Notes: generated by a model not told the origin, from the sequence alone. Positions 9,185 to 19,788 are shown, counted from the first letter of the stretch. The stretch is DNA of 64,000 bases from Micromonospora narathiwatensis (GCF_900089605.1 NZ_LT594324.1:186001-250000), one strand, 5' to 3'. A program made the numbers and translations.

Positions 9185-9199
9185 GTTGCCTCAAGCAAC
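9185..9199. promoter_or_regulatory. Candidate MarR operator upstream of the exporter
   Basis: GTTGCCTCAAGCAAC is a 15-bp palindrome (arms GTTGC/GCAAC). It lies in the 124-bp gap between the marR-type gene and the exporter, 48 bp before the exporter start. MarR dimers typically bind palindromes of this size near the genes they control. I see no clear -35/-10 pair around it. Confidence 0.45.
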
Positions 9200-9261
9200 A
9201 ACCGGGGGTGGCGCCGGTCTTATTCCCGCCCGATCGGGGCTCGGAAGGTCTCGTCGAGGGC

Positions 9262-9699
9262 TCAGAAGTTCTCGTTGAACCGGTGCAGCAGCCGGGCGAA
9301 GTCCTCGACGTCCCGTTCCGGCCAGTTCTGCAGCGTGCGTCGGATCTGTTCGAAACGGGCGACCCGCGCGGCGTCGAACCGGCGGCTGCCCTCCTCGGTG
9401 AGGCTGAGCTGCGCCGCCCGCCGGTCGCTCGGGTCCGGGTCGCGGCGGACCAGCCCCAGCCCTTCGAGGCCGGCGATCTGCCGGCTGAGCGTGCCCTTGC
9501 CGATGCCCAGCCGCGCGGCCAGGTCGGTCAGCCGGACCGAGCCCGACCGGCGCAGCCAGAGCAGCAGACCGTAGGCGTTCGGCTCCAGGTTGGGATGGAC
9601 CTCCCGGGCGACCTCCCAGGACAGCGCCCGACCACGGCGCAGCAGCGCCGTCAGCTCGTCCTCCACCGCGCGCAGGGTCTCCGGAAGGTGATCGTCCAC
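9262..9699 (-). CDS. MarR-family transcriptional regulator
   Basis: 145 aa if the GTG at 9699 is used. An in-frame ATG at 9750 would overlap the end of the phosphatase gene. The core is a winged helix: LLLWLRRSGSVRLTDLAARL, recognition helix region GIGKGTLSRQIAGLEGLGLV, and wing RRDPDPSDRRAAQLSLTEEG. The DPSDRR wing is classic for MarR. It sits directly upstream of the DHA2 exporter and Usp genes on the same strand, so it is probably their ligand-sensing repressor. Confidence 0.92.
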   Translation of the reverse strand: MDDHLPETLRAVEDELTALLRRGRALSWEVAREVHPNLEPNAYGLLLWLRRSGSVRLTDLAARLGIGKGTLSRQIAGLEGLGLVRRDPDPSDRRAAQLSLTEEGSRRFDAARVARFEQIRRTLQNWPERDVEDFARLLHRFNENF

Positions 9700-9712
9700 G
9701 GGCAGAGCGTAC

Positions 9713-11482
9713 TCACGCGTCAGCGCTGAGGGGCTGCCGAGCCACCTCACGGAGCCGTCCGTCGGCGGTGGTGCCCTCGATCACCACCTCGGCCGACCGG
9801 CCCCGGTGGGTCAGCGTGGCCACCGCGTTGCCGAAGTACGGCCCGGCCAGCCTCCGCCACCGCACGCTCGACCGGCGCACCCCGGCGGAGCGCGCGAGGG
9901 CCCAGGTAGCGGCGGCCGGTCCCGGGTTCCAGCCCAGCCGCATCAGCGGGCGCATCGCCGCCGGCACCTGGTTGTGGATCGGCGAGCAGGTGAGCTGGTG
10001 CACCGGGGTGTGTACGGTCCGGTCGGCGAACCGCGCCCGGGCCACGTACGAGTGGTGCACGTCACCGGAGAGCACGCTGATCGAGGCCGGTGGCGCGTAC
10101 GCCGGACCGGCGCCGACCCGCGCCCCGGGTTCGGCCGGGGTGCCGCTGCCCAGCCGGGCGAAGAGTTCGCCGAGGGCGTCGAACGAGCGCCGGAACGACG
10201 CCCAGTGCTCCAGGTCCAGGGCCCGGCGCAGCCGTTCGGAGAGCCTCGCCACCCAGCGCCGGCGGGAGTCGGCGAGCCTCTCGTTCCACGCCTCGACGTG
10301 GTGGATGCCGGGCGGCAGCAGCCAGGGCAGCGAGGCGCCGACCACCAGGTGGTCGTAGACGCCGTGCGCGCGGTCGAGAAACCACGACCACTCGCCCGGC
10401 GGCAGCATCGCCCGGTGGCCGGACTCCAGCACCCGGCTGGACCGGTTGTCCAGCATCACCAGCCGGGTACGCCCCAGGTCCAGGGCGTAGCTCCACTGGT
10501 AACTGCGGGCTCGCCAGGGCACGTGCGAGGAGTGAGCGGAGCGAGCCCCGCAGTCGCGGGCCGAAGACCAGCTCGGCTCGGTGTCGTGCGCGACGTCGGC
10601 CTCCCGGTCGACCCGCTCGCCGAACTCGTGCAGCACAGCGGTGGCGTCCTCGGCGGCGACGACCTTGGCGTACACCGGGTCGGCGGCGATCTCGTCCGGG
10701 GCGAGGTTGCCCAGGTGCTGGTAGACCCAGTACGAGGCGAGACCGCTGCGGATCCGCTCCGCCCACCACGGCCGGCCACGCATGTCCGCCCGCCACGACG
10801 CCGAGGTGTTCCAGTCGTCGATCACCTCGTGGTCGTCGAAGATCATCACGCTGGGCACGGTGGAGAGCAGCCAACGGATCTCCGGGTCGCGCCAGGACTC
10901 CAGATAGAGCTTGGTGTACTCGTCGAAGCTGACCACCTGGGTGGCCGGGGCACCCGCCGGCCGGCGCCGACGCCGCCTGAGCAGCCTGCGCACCGTCGGC
11001 GAGGTGACGTCGGCGTAGACCTGGTCGCCGAGCAGCACCAGCAGGTCGGGCAGGGCGGCGGGATCCGGGTCGGCGATCAACCGCCGGGCGTACGCGTCGA
11101 GCGCGTCCGGGGGCAGCCTCCGGGCGGTCGCGTGCTGGGTGGTCTCCCGGCACGAGCCGAAGAGCAGGGTCACCGGCTGGTCCCGGTCGTCGGCCGCCCG
11201 GGTCCGGATCACGCTGGGCGGGAAGCCGCTCTCCGGCACCGGCCAGGCGACCTCGTCGTCGATCAGCACCTGGTACGTCGTGGCGCTGTCCGGGGTGAGC
11301 CCCGCCACCACCACGATCGCGTAGTGGTGGTCGTACGCCGAGAAGGTCGGCGCGGTGCCGGTGGCGCCGCCGGCCGTGCGGACGGTGACCACCGCGGGCG
11401 CGCTGGTCTCCACCCAGACGGTCGCCCGCGTGCCGACGACCCGTCTCAGCAACGGGCCGATGAGCAGGCGAGAGCTGGGCAC
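9713..11482 (-). CDS. PhoD-like metallophosphatase (alkaline phosphatase D family)
   Basis: 589 aa. An N-terminal fibronectin-like domain (RATVWVETSAPAVVTVRT) precedes the metallophosphatase domain. Metal-site motifs are FGSCRE, LLGDQVYAD, MIFDDHEVIDDWN and LSGDVHHSYVAR. Unlike secreted PhoD it has no twin-arginine or Sec signal, so it looks cytoplasmic. About residues 308-320 (ARDCGARSAHSSH) are encoded by a copy of a dispersed repeat and do not look like family sequence. It ends 13 nt before the marR start, so read-through into the exporter operon is possible. Confidence 0.9.
   Translation of the reverse strand: MPSSRLLIGPLLRRVVGTRATVWVETSAPAVVTVRTAGGATGTAPTFSAYDHHYAIVVVAGLTPDSATTYQVLIDDEVAWPVPESGFPPSVIRTRAADDRDQPVTLLFGSCRETTQHATARRLPPDALDAYARRLIADPDPAALPDLLVLLGDQVYADVTSPTVRRLLRRRRRRPAGAPATQVVSFDEYTKLYLESWRDPEIRWLLSTVPSVMIFDDHEVIDDWNTSASWRADMRGRPWWAERIRSGLASYWVYQHLGNLAPDEIAADPVYAKVVAAEDATAVLHEFGERVDREADVAHDTEPSWSSARDCGARSAHSSHVPWRARSYQWSYALDLGRTRLVMLDNRSSRVLESGHRAMLPPGEWSWFLDRAHGVYDHLVVGASLPWLLPPGIHHVEAWNERLADSRRRWVARLSERLRRALDLEHWASFRRSFDALGELFARLGSGTPAEPGARVGAGPAYAPPASISVLSGDVHHSYVARARFADRTVHTPVHQLTCSPIHNQVPAAMRPLMRLGWNPGPAAATWALARSAGVRRSSVRWRRLAGPYFGNAVATLTHRGRSAEVVIEGTTADGRLREVARQPLSADA
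10523..10563. repeat. Dispersed short repeat inside the PhoD-like gene
   Basis: The plus strand reads GTGCGAGGAGTGAGCG, then GAGCGAGCCCCGCAGTCGCG, with a few flanking bases. It has the same GAGCG-AGCGAGC core as the repeat unit between comM and dprA at 39,223-39,306, and I recall similar sequences scattered in Micromonospora genomes. It is in frame with the phosphatase gene and causes no stop. Boundaries are approximate. Confidence 0.55.
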
Positions 11483-11617
11483 GGAGCACCTCCGAGGGAG
11501 AATGTTTCACCGTTCCTACCCGGACGGCGCCTTCGGCACGCCTGGCTGCGGCGAGCGTACCGGCAGCCCGCTCGCGGGCACGGAGGCGGTGATTGGGACG
11601 CCGTCGCCGCGATCTGA

Positions 11618-11623
11618 CAGGAT
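11618..11623 (+). promoter_or_regulatory. -10 element of ftsY, leaderless geometry
   Basis: CAGGAT ends 7 nt before the ftsY ATG, which would put the transcription start at or next to the start codon. TTGGGA (11593-11598) is a possible -35 with a 19-nt spacer. No Shine-Dalgarno sequence is present before ftsY, in keeping with a leaderless mRNA. Confidence 0.5.
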
Positions 11624-11630
11624 TTCGGGC

Positions 11631-12812
11631 ATGAAGGAATACCTCCTCATCATCATCGCCCTGCTCGGCGTGCTGATCCTCGGTGGCCTCAGCCTCGTGG
11701 TGCCCCGGCTGCGCCGGCGCCCCGCGCCGCCGCCGGAGACGGAGGTCGAGACCCGGGCCGAGGAGGAGTTGGCCGCCCCGCCGGTCGAGGCGGTGCCGGA
11801 GGTCTCCACCGGCGTGCTGGTCGAGCCGCCGGTGGTCGAGGCGCCGGCGATCACCATCGAGGTGCCCGAGCCCACCGCCGGCCGGCTGGTCCGGCTGCGC
11901 TCCCGGCTGTCCCGCTCGCAGAGCGTCTTCGGGCGGGGCCTGCTCGGCCTGCTCACCCGCGAACACCTGGACGAGGACGCCTGGGAGGAGATCGAGGACA
12001 GCCTGATCACCGCCGACGTCGGCATCGACGCCACCCGGGAGATCGTCGACCGGCTGCGCGAGCGGACCCGGGTGCTCGGCACCCGCTCCACCACGGAGCT
12101 GCGCGCCCTGCTCGCCGCCGAGCTGGTCAACGCCCTCGACCCGGCCCTGGACCGGTCGCTGAGGACCGCCCCCAAGGTGGACGTGCCGGCCGTGGTGCTC
12201 GTCGTCGGGGTCAACGGCGCCGGCAAGACCACCACCTGCGGCAAGATCGCCCGGGTGCTGATCGCCGACGGGCGCACCGTGCTGCTCGGCGCGGCCGACA
12301 CCTTCCGGGCCGCCGCCGCCGACCAGCTGGAGACCTGGGGCAGCCGGGTCGGCGCGGAGACGGTACGCGGGCCGGAGGCCGCCGACCCGGCCAGCGTCGC
12401 CTTCGACGCGGTCCGGCGGGGCATCGACACCAGGGTCGACACCGTGCTGGTGGACACCGCCGGCCGCCTCCAGAACAAGATCGGCCTGATGGACGAACTG
12501 GGCAAGGTCAAGCGGGTGGTGGAGAAGCACGGCCCGATCGACGAGACCCTGCTGGTGCTCGACGCCACCACCGGCCAGAACGGCCTGGAGCAGGCCCGGG
12601 TCTTCACCGAGGTGGTCAACGTGACCGGCGTGGTGCTGACCAAGCTCGACGGGACCGCCAAGGGCGGCATCGTGATCGCCGTGCAGCGCAAGCTCGGCAT
12701 CCCGGTCAAGCTGGTCGGCCTCGGCGAGGGCCCGGACGACCTGGCCCCGTTCGACCCGGCACAGTTCGTCGACGCGTTGCTCGGCACCGAGCCGCTCGCC
12801 CGGGACGCGTAG
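11631..12812 (+). CDS. ftsY: Signal recognition particle receptor FtsY
   Basis: 393 aa. The start at 11631 gives an N-terminal hydrophobic helix (MKEYLLIIIALLGVLILGG), a membrane anchor usual for actinobacterial FtsY. It is followed by a Pro/Glu-rich acidic linker (residues ~36-85) and the NG GTPase domain. G-motifs are GVNGAGKTTTCGKIA (~193), DTFRAAAADQL, DTAGR (~275) and TKLDG (~338). FtsY docks the SRP-ribosome complex at the membrane by forming a GTP-dependent dimer with Ffh, encoded at 21.7 kb. The promoter appears leaderless. Confidence 0.97.
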   Translation: MKEYLLIIIALLGVLILGGLSLVVPRLRRRPAPPPETEVETRAEEELAAPPVEAVPEVSTGVLVEPPVVEAPAITIEVPEPTAGRLVRLRSRLSRSQSVFGRGLLGLLTREHLDEDAWEEIEDSLITADVGIDATREIVDRLRERTRVLGTRSTTELRALLAAELVNALDPALDRSLRTAPKVDVPAVVLVVGVNGAGKTTTCGKIARVLIADGRTVLLGAADTFRAAAADQLETWGSRVGAETVRGPEAADPASVAFDAVRRGIDTRVDTVLVDTAGRLQNKIGLMDELGKVKRVVEKHGPIDETLLVLDATTGQNGLEQARVFTEVVNVTGVVLTKLDGTAKGGIVIAVQRKLGIPVKLVGLGEGPDDLAPFDPAQFVDALLGTEPLARDA

Positions 12813-12819
12813 CCTCGAC

Positions 12820-13683
12820 GTGACGACTGACGATCGCGCCTACGCGGGGTGGCGCGACCCCAGCCACCCGTCGCCGCGCCTCGGGAGACCGTACGTGACC
12901 TCACAGGAGATCCCGCTGCACGGCGGGAACGTCAGCACCGTGGTCCGGGTGGGCGACACGGTGCGGCGCAACGCCGGCCCGTGGACCCCCTCGGTGCACG
13001 CGTTGCTGCGGCACCTGGAGTACGTCGGCTTCACCGGCGCGCCCCGCGCCCTCGGCATGGACGAGCGCAACCGGGAGGTCCTGTCGTACCTGGAGGGGGA
13101 GTGCGGGGAATATCCGCTGGCCCCGCACTGGGTCACCGACGAGGCGCTGGTGACCGTGGCCACCATGTTGCGGATGTTCCACGACGCCCAGTACGGCTTC
13201 ACCCCGCCGCCGGGCGCGGTCTGGCGCTCGTTCGGCCCGCCCCCGCCGGACACCGAGGTGATCTGCCACCACGACGCCGCCCCGCACAACGTGATCTGGC
13301 GGCCGGACGGCACCCTCGGCCTGATCGACTTCGACCTGGCCTCGCCGGGCGCGCGGATCTACGACGTGGCGTACGCGGCCTGGACCTGGGTGCCGATCTT
13401 CGCCGACCGGGACTCGATCACCCTCGGCTGGAAGCACCCGGACCGGCCGCGCCGGCTGCGGCTCTTCGCCGACGCGTACGGGCTGATCCCGCGCGACCGG
13501 CACCGGCTGGTCCGGACCATCCGCAAGCGGGTCGTGGACCACGTCGAGGGCATCCGCCGGATGGCCGCGGCCGGGGAGCCGGCGTTCGTCCGGATCGTGC
13601 ACAAGGGCCACCTGCGCCGCCCGATGCGTGACCTGCGGCTGCTCGACTACGAGCGGCACGCCCTGGAGTACGCGCTGCGCTGA
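12820..13683 (+). CDS. Aminoglycoside-phosphotransferase-like kinase family protein
   Basis: 287 aa with GTG start 12820; an internal GTG near 12895 is a possible alternative. It has the APH/choline kinase fold: catalytic loop CHHDAAPHNVIW (H-x-D-x4-N) and metal-binding LIDFDLASPG. The N-terminal phosphate loop is divergent. Family members phosphorylate aminoglycosides, choline, homoserine or other small alcohols, and many actinobacterial ones have no known substrate, so resistance should not be assumed. It starts 7 nt after ftsY, suggesting cotranscription, and ends in a clear hairpin terminator. Confidence 0.87.
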   Translation: MTTDDRAYAGWRDPSHPSPRLGRPYVTSQEIPLHGGNVSTVVRVGDTVRRNAGPWTPSVHALLRHLEYVGFTGAPRALGMDERNREVLSYLEGECGEYPLAPHWVTDEALVTVATMLRMFHDAQYGFTPPPGAVWRSFGPPPPDTEVICHHDAAPHNVIWRPDGTLGLIDFDLASPGARIYDVAYAAWTWVPIFADRDSITLGWKHPDRPRRLRLFADAYGLIPRDRHRLVRTIRKRVVDHVEGIRRMAAAGEPAFVRIVHKGHLRRPMRDLRLLDYERHALEYALR

Positions 13684-13694
13684 CTCCGGCGGGC

Positions 13695-13730
13695 AGAAGT
13701 GGCCGATTCCTCCCGGGGACGGCCACTTCT
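13695..13730 (+). terminator. Hairpin terminator after the phosphotransferase gene
   Basis: AGAAGTGGCCG (13695-13705) pairs perfectly with CGGCCACTTCT (13720-13730), loop of 14 nt, followed by CCTGTTTTCC. It separates the ftsY transcript from the nitrogen operon. Confidence 0.75.
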
Positions 13731-13759
13731 CCTGTTTTCCCGGCCCAAGATCGGCGTTC

Positions 13760-13796
13760 TTCACACGCCGGAAACAACCCGTCACGCGACGGAAAT
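13760..13796 (+). promoter_or_regulatory. GlnR-box-like site upstream of amt
   Basis: TTCAC-n6-GAAAC-n5-GTCAC-n6-GAAAT fits the actinobacterial GlnR operator, described as paired gTnAC-n6-GaAAC half sites. A weaker third pair, GTGTC-n7-GAAAC, follows at 13803-13819. The site is 115 bp before the amt start. In Streptomyces GlnR activates amtB-glnK-glnD under nitrogen limitation, so the same control is likely here. Confidence 0.65.
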
Positions 13797-13910
13797 CGAG
13801 CGGTGTCGGTGCAGGAAACAGCCGGCGGCCAAGCTTCCGCGCAACCGGCTGACGGGCGACGCTGCCAGGAATCAGTCGGAGGGAGGACATCCACACCGAG
13901 AGGAGGCAGC

Positions 13911-15636
<1,726 letters not shown>

Positions 15637-15648
15637 GAGACACGCTCG

Positions 15649-17964
15649 ATGACCTCGTTGACCAAGGGGAACGCGTCCGGACACCCGGGCAGCGGTGACG
15701 CAAACCTCTTGATCAACGAGGTCGTCGGCGTACCCGGCGGGGTCGGGACGGAAGCGCGGGCGGCCCGGGCGGAGGCGCTCGACGCCTGGCTGGGCTCGCT
15801 CTTTCCAGATCGGGAGGGGATCGCTCTCGTCGCGGTCGGCGGGCTGGGGCGGCGCGAGTGCGCCCCGTACGGTGACCTCGACCTGGTGCTGCTGCACGCC
15901 GGGGTGCCCGGCATCGAGGAACTGGCCGGCTCGCTCTGGTACCCGGTCTGGGACGCCGGCCTGCGGCTCGACCACTCCGTCCGTACCGTCGCCGAGGCGC
16001 TCTCCGTCGCCCAGGACGACGTGAAGGTCGCCCTCGGCCTGCTCGACGCCCGCTACCTCGCCGGCGACCGGGCGCTCGCCGACCAGCTCATCCGTACCGC
16101 CACCGACCACTGGCGGCGTACCGCCGTCCGGCAGCTGCCGCGGCTGCGGGAGATCACCACCGCGCGCTGGGCGACCCACGGCGAGCTGGCCTTCCTGCTC
16201 GAAGGCGATCTGAAGGAGGCCGCCGGCGGGCTGCGTGACGTGGGCATCCTGCGCGCCATCGCCACCGCCGGCGTCACCGACGCGCTGCGCCCGGCCGTCC
16301 GCGCCGCCCACCGGCGGCTGCTCGACACCCGCGACGCGCTGCACCAGCAGGTCGGCCGCCGCGTCGACCGACTCGTCGCCCAGGAACGCGACGGCGTCGC
16401 CAAGCTGCTCGGGCTGGAAGACGGGGACGCGCTGCTGCGCCGGGTCGCCGGGGACGCCCGTACCGTCAGCCACGCCCTCGACGACGCCTGGCGGGCCGCC
16501 GACCGGCTGCGCTCCGGCCGCCGCCGGGGTGCCGACGGCCGGCCGGTGCGCCGACCGGTCGCCCGGGACGTCGTCGAACACGACGGCGAGCTGGTGCTCG
16601 CCCGTACCGCCATCGGCGCCCGACCCGACCCCAGCCTGTCGCTGCGGGTCGCCGCGGCGGCGGCCGTCACCCGGCTGCCGATCGCCCGGGCCACCTGCGA
16701 GTGGCTGTCCGCCTACTGCCCGCCGCTGCCCGCGCCGTGGCCGCCGGCCGCCCTGGCCGCGCTGATCACCCTCCTCGGGGCCGGTCCCGGCCTGGTGCCC
16801 GCCTGGGAGACCTGCGACCGGTACGGCCTGGTCGACCGCTGGCTGCCCGAGTGGACCCGGCTGCGCAGCCTGCCCCAGCACAACCCCGTGCACCGGTTCA
16901 CCCTCGACCGGCACCTGGTGCAGACCGCGTACGAGGCGAGCCGGCACACCCGCGACGTGGACCGCCCCGACCTGCTGCTGCTCGGCGCGCTCCTGCACGA
17001 CATCGGCAAGGGACTGGCCGCCGGGGACTCCGGCGGTCCCGAGCCCGCCGGCACCTTCGCGGACCACAGCACGATCGGCGCGCCGCTGGCCGAGGCGGTG
17101 GCCACCCGGATCGGGCTGCCCGACACCGAGGCGGCGCTGATCGGCACGCTGGTCCGGCTGCACCTGCTGCTGCCCGACGTGGCGACGCGGCGCGACCTGT
17201 CCGACCCGAAGACCGTCGCCGGGGTCGCCGAGCAGGTCGGCGACACCACCACCCTGGACCTGCTGCACGCCCTGGTCCGGGCCGACGCCGCCGCCACCGG
17301 GCCGGCCGCCTGGTCGGACTGGAAGGGGCGGCTCATCGCCGAGCTGGTCGCCCGGGTGCGTACCGCCCTCGACACCGGCGTGGTGCCGGCACCGCCCGCC
17401 CCGGACCCGGCGCTGGTCGCGGGGCCGCTGCCGGTCGTACACCTGGGGGAGGACCGGGTGTCGGTGGCCGCCGCGGACCGGCGGGGCCTGCTCGCCACGG
17501 TGGCCGGCTGCCTGGCCCTGCACCGGCTGGAGGTGATCTCCGCGGACGCCGCCACGGTAGACGGCCGGGCCCTGGTCGAGTGCCGGGTCCAGCCCCGCTA
17601 CGGCCTGGCGCCCGACCCGGTCGCGCTCACCGCCGACCTGCGCCGCGCGGTCGGCGGCGACGTCTCGGTCACCCAGCGGCTGCGCGGCCGGGCGCTCGCC
17701 GCCCGTGGCCAGGGCGCCGCGCCGCGGGTGGTCTGGCACCGCGAGGCGGCCACCGACGCGGTGCTGCTGGAGCTGCGCGCCGCCGACGCGGCCGGGCTGC
17801 TCTACCGGGTCACCTGCGCCCTCGACGAGGCCGGCGCCCAGGTACGGGCGGCCCGGATCTCCACCCTCGGCGGCGACGTGGTGGACGCCTTCTACCTGGT
17901 CGGCGGCTGGCCCTCCGACGCGGACCGGGAGCGCGTCGAGGCCGCCGTGCTCGCCGCGGTGTAG
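15649..17964 (+). CDS. glnD: PII nucleotidyltransferase GlnD
   Basis: 771 aa, slightly shorter than the ~890 aa E. coli protein and usual for actinobacteria. The nucleotidyltransferase domain has GGLGRRECAPYGDLDLVLLH (~residues 63-82). The HD hydrolase domain has LLLGALLHDIGKG (~450). Two C-terminal ACT domains (~600-670 and ~700-770; ADRRGLLATVAGCLA and ADAAGLLYRVTCALD) sense glutamine. In actinobacteria the enzyme adenylylates PII rather than uridylylating it. It is 12 nt after glnK, so it belongs to the same operon. Confidence 0.95.
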   Translation: MTSLTKGNASGHPGSGDANLLINEVVGVPGGVGTEARAARAEALDAWLGSLFPDREGIALVAVGGLGRRECAPYGDLDLVLLHAGVPGIEELAGSLWYPVWDAGLRLDHSVRTVAEALSVAQDDVKVALGLLDARYLAGDRALADQLIRTATDHWRRTAVRQLPRLREITTARWATHGELAFLLEGDLKEAAGGLRDVGILRAIATAGVTDALRPAVRAAHRRLLDTRDALHQQVGRRVDRLVAQERDGVAKLLGLEDGDALLRRVAGDARTVSHALDDAWRAADRLRSGRRRGADGRPVRRPVARDVVEHDGELVLARTAIGARPDPSLSLRVAAAAAVTRLPIARATCEWLSAYCPPLPAPWPPAALAALITLLGAGPGLVPAWETCDRYGLVDRWLPEWTRLRSLPQHNPVHRFTLDRHLVQTAYEASRHTRDVDRPDLLLLGALLHDIGKGLAAGDSGGPEPAGTFADHSTIGAPLAEAVATRIGLPDTEAALIGTLVRLHLLLPDVATRRDLSDPKTVAGVAEQVGDTTTLDLLHALVRADAAATGPAAWSDWKGRLIAELVARVRTALDTGVVPAPPAPDPALVAGPLPVVHLGEDRVSVAAADRRGLLATVAGCLALHRLEVISADAATVDGRALVECRVQPRYGLAPDPVALTADLRRAVGGDVSVTQRLRGRALAARGQGAAPRVVWHREAATDAVLLELRAADAAGLLYRVTCALDEAGAQVRAARISTLGGDVVDAFYLVGGWPSDADRERVEAAVLAAV

Positions 17965-18054
17965 GCGCCGCCCGAGGGGATACGTCCCGGGGCGTACGCG
18001 GGGTGCCGCTCGTGGGGCGACGATGCCCGGCCCGGTAGGCGGCACGCTCGGGAC

Positions 18055-18957
18055 ATGAACCTGCCAGTGCACACCGAAGGGCTCACCAAACGGTACGGCG
18101 GCCTGACCGCCGTGCGGGACCTCGACCTGACCGTCCGCTCCGGCGAGGTGTACGGCTTCCTCGGTCCGAACGGCGCCGGCAAGACCACCACCCTGCGCAT
18201 GCTGCTCGGGCTGGTCCGCCCCACCGCCGGCACGGTACGGCTGCTCGGTCGGCCACCCGGCGCCGGCCGGCTCACCGGCGTCGGGGCGCTGATCGAGGGG
18301 CCCGCCTTCTACCCGTACCTGTCCGGGCGGGAGAACCTGCGCGTGCTCGCCCGCTACGCCGGGGTCGGCGCGGACCGGGTGGCGCTGGTGCTCGACCTGG
18401 TCGACCTCACCGACCGGGCCGGCGACCGGTACGCCGGTTACTCGTTGGGCATGAAACAGCGGCTCGGCGTGGCCGCCGCCCTGCTCAAGGACCCGCGCCT
18501 GCTGATCCTGGACGAGCCGACCAACGGCCTCGACCCGGCGGGCATGGCCGACATGCGCACGCTGATCCGCCGGCTCGGCGGGTCCGGGTGCACGGTGCTG
18601 GTCTCCAGCCACCTGCTCGGCGAGGTCGAGCAGGTCTGCGACCGGGTCGGGGTGATCTCCCGGGGGCGGCTGATCGCCGAGGGCAGCGTCGCCGACCTGC
18701 GCGGCGCGGCCGTGCTGCGGGTGCTCGCCGACCCGCTCGACCAGGCGGCGGCGCGGGCCCGGGAGCTGGTCGGCGCCGAACGGGTACGGGTGGTCGACGG
18801 CGGGCTGGAGCTCTCCGTCGAGCCGGGGCGGGCCGCCTGGCTCAACGCCGAGCTGGTCGGCGTTGGGGTGGCGGTGCGGGAACTGCGTACCCGGGAGCGG
18901 GATCTGGAACAGGTCTTCTTCGACCTCATCGAGAAGGGAACGGCCGATGTCGCGTAG
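18055..18957 (+). CDS. ABC transporter ATP-binding protein
   Basis: 300 aa. Walker A GPNGAGKTTTLRMLL (~40), Q-loop region IEGPAFYPYLSGRENL, signature YSLGMKQRLG (~129), Walker B LLILDEPTNGLDP (~150), and H-loop LVSSHLLGEVEQ. The YSLGMKQR signature and GPAFYPYLSG stretch are typical of the antibiotic/bacitracin-type (DrrA/BcrA-like) exporter group. It overlaps the permease gene by 11 nt. Together with the downstream two-component genes this looks like an export system under its own sensor. The substrate is not predictable. Confidence 0.94.
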   Translation: MNLPVHTEGLTKRYGGLTAVRDLDLTVRSGEVYGFLGPNGAGKTTTLRMLLGLVRPTAGTVRLLGRPPGAGRLTGVGALIEGPAFYPYLSGRENLRVLARYAGVGADRVALVLDLVDLTDRAGDRYAGYSLGMKQRLGVAAALLKDPRLLILDEPTNGLDPAGMADMRTLIRRLGGSGCTVLVSSHLLGEVEQVCDRVGVISRGRLIAEGSVADLRGAAVLRVLADPLDQAAARARELVGAERVRVVDGGLELSVEPGRAAWLNAELVGVGVAVRELRTRERDLEQVFFDLIEKGTADVA

Positions 18958-19768
18958 CTTCCGCGCCGAGGCGGTCAAGCTGGTCCGCCGGCCGGCGTCG
19001 TGGCTGCTGCTGGCCATCACGCTGGTGCTCGCCCTGGTCTTCACCTACGTCTTCCCGTACGCGAGCATCGCCGGTGGGACGTCCGGCCCGAACACCGACC
19101 GGACCCTGCCGATGCTGCTGCCCGACCGGCTGGTCGGGAACTCGCTCGGCGGGCTGCCGGTCTTCCTGGGTGCGATCGTGCTGATCCTCGGCGTGCTCAC
19201 GGTCGGCGGCGAGTACGCCTGGGGCACCTGGAAGACCGTGCTCACCCAGGGGCCCACCCGGCTGGAGGTGTACGCGGGCAAGCTGCTCGTCCTGGCCGCC
19301 GCCGCCCTCGCCGTGGTGCTCTCGATCTTCGCCGTCGGCGCGGTGTCGAGTGTGCTGATCGCGGTCGCCGAGTCGCAGCCGGTCCACTGGCCGTCGGTCG
19401 GCGACCTGCTCACCGGGATCGGCGCGGGGTGGCTCGTCGCGACGATGTGGGCCATGCTCGGTGCGGTGCTCGCCGTCGCGCTGCGGGCGGTGGCGCTGCC
19501 GGTCGGGCTGGGGCTGGTCTGGATGCTCGCGGTGCAGAACCTGCTCGCCGCGCTCGCCGCGCCCCTGCTCGACTGGGTGGCCCAGCTCCAGAAGGGGCTG
19601 CCCGGCCCGAACGCCGGGTCGCTGGCGGCGGCGCTCGGCGCGCCCGGCGACACGCCCGGCGTCGTGGCGACCGTCGGCGGCGGGCAGGCGGCGATGGTGG
19701 TGGCGGCCTATCTGGTCGCGTTCGCGGTGGTCGGCGCGGCGCTGCTACGCCGGCGGGACATCGGCTGA
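18947..19768 (+). CDS. ABC transporter permease
   Basis: 273 aa, start MSRSFRAEAVKLVRRPAS overlapping the ATPase gene. Six hydrophobic segments are visible, beginning at SWLLLAITLVLALVFTYVF. A long extracytoplasmic loop follows the first, and GGEYAWGTWKTVLTQGPTR is a cytoplasmic coupling-type loop like that of ABC-2 permeases. It pairs with the preceding ATPase. The sensor kinase gene follows after 20 nt. Confidence 0.9.
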   Translation: MSRSFRAEAVKLVRRPASWLLLAITLVLALVFTYVFPYASIAGGTSGPNTDRTLPMLLPDRLVGNSLGGLPVFLGAIVLILGVLTVGGEYAWGTWKTVLTQGPTRLEVYAGKLLVLAAAALAVVLSIFAVGAVSSVLIAVAESQPVHWPSVGDLLTGIGAGWLVATMWAMLGAVLAVALRAVALPVGLGLVWMLAVQNLLAALAAPLLDWVAQLQKGLPGPNAGSLAAALGAPGDTPGVVATVGGGQAAMVVAAYLVAFAVVGAALLRRRDIG

Positions 19769-19788
19769 GACCGGCGGGGAGGGACGGC

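Noticed and set aside
12820..13683. Aminoglycoside-resistance gene
   Set aside because: Only the general kinase fold motifs are present. Such proteins have many substrates and there is no resistance context.
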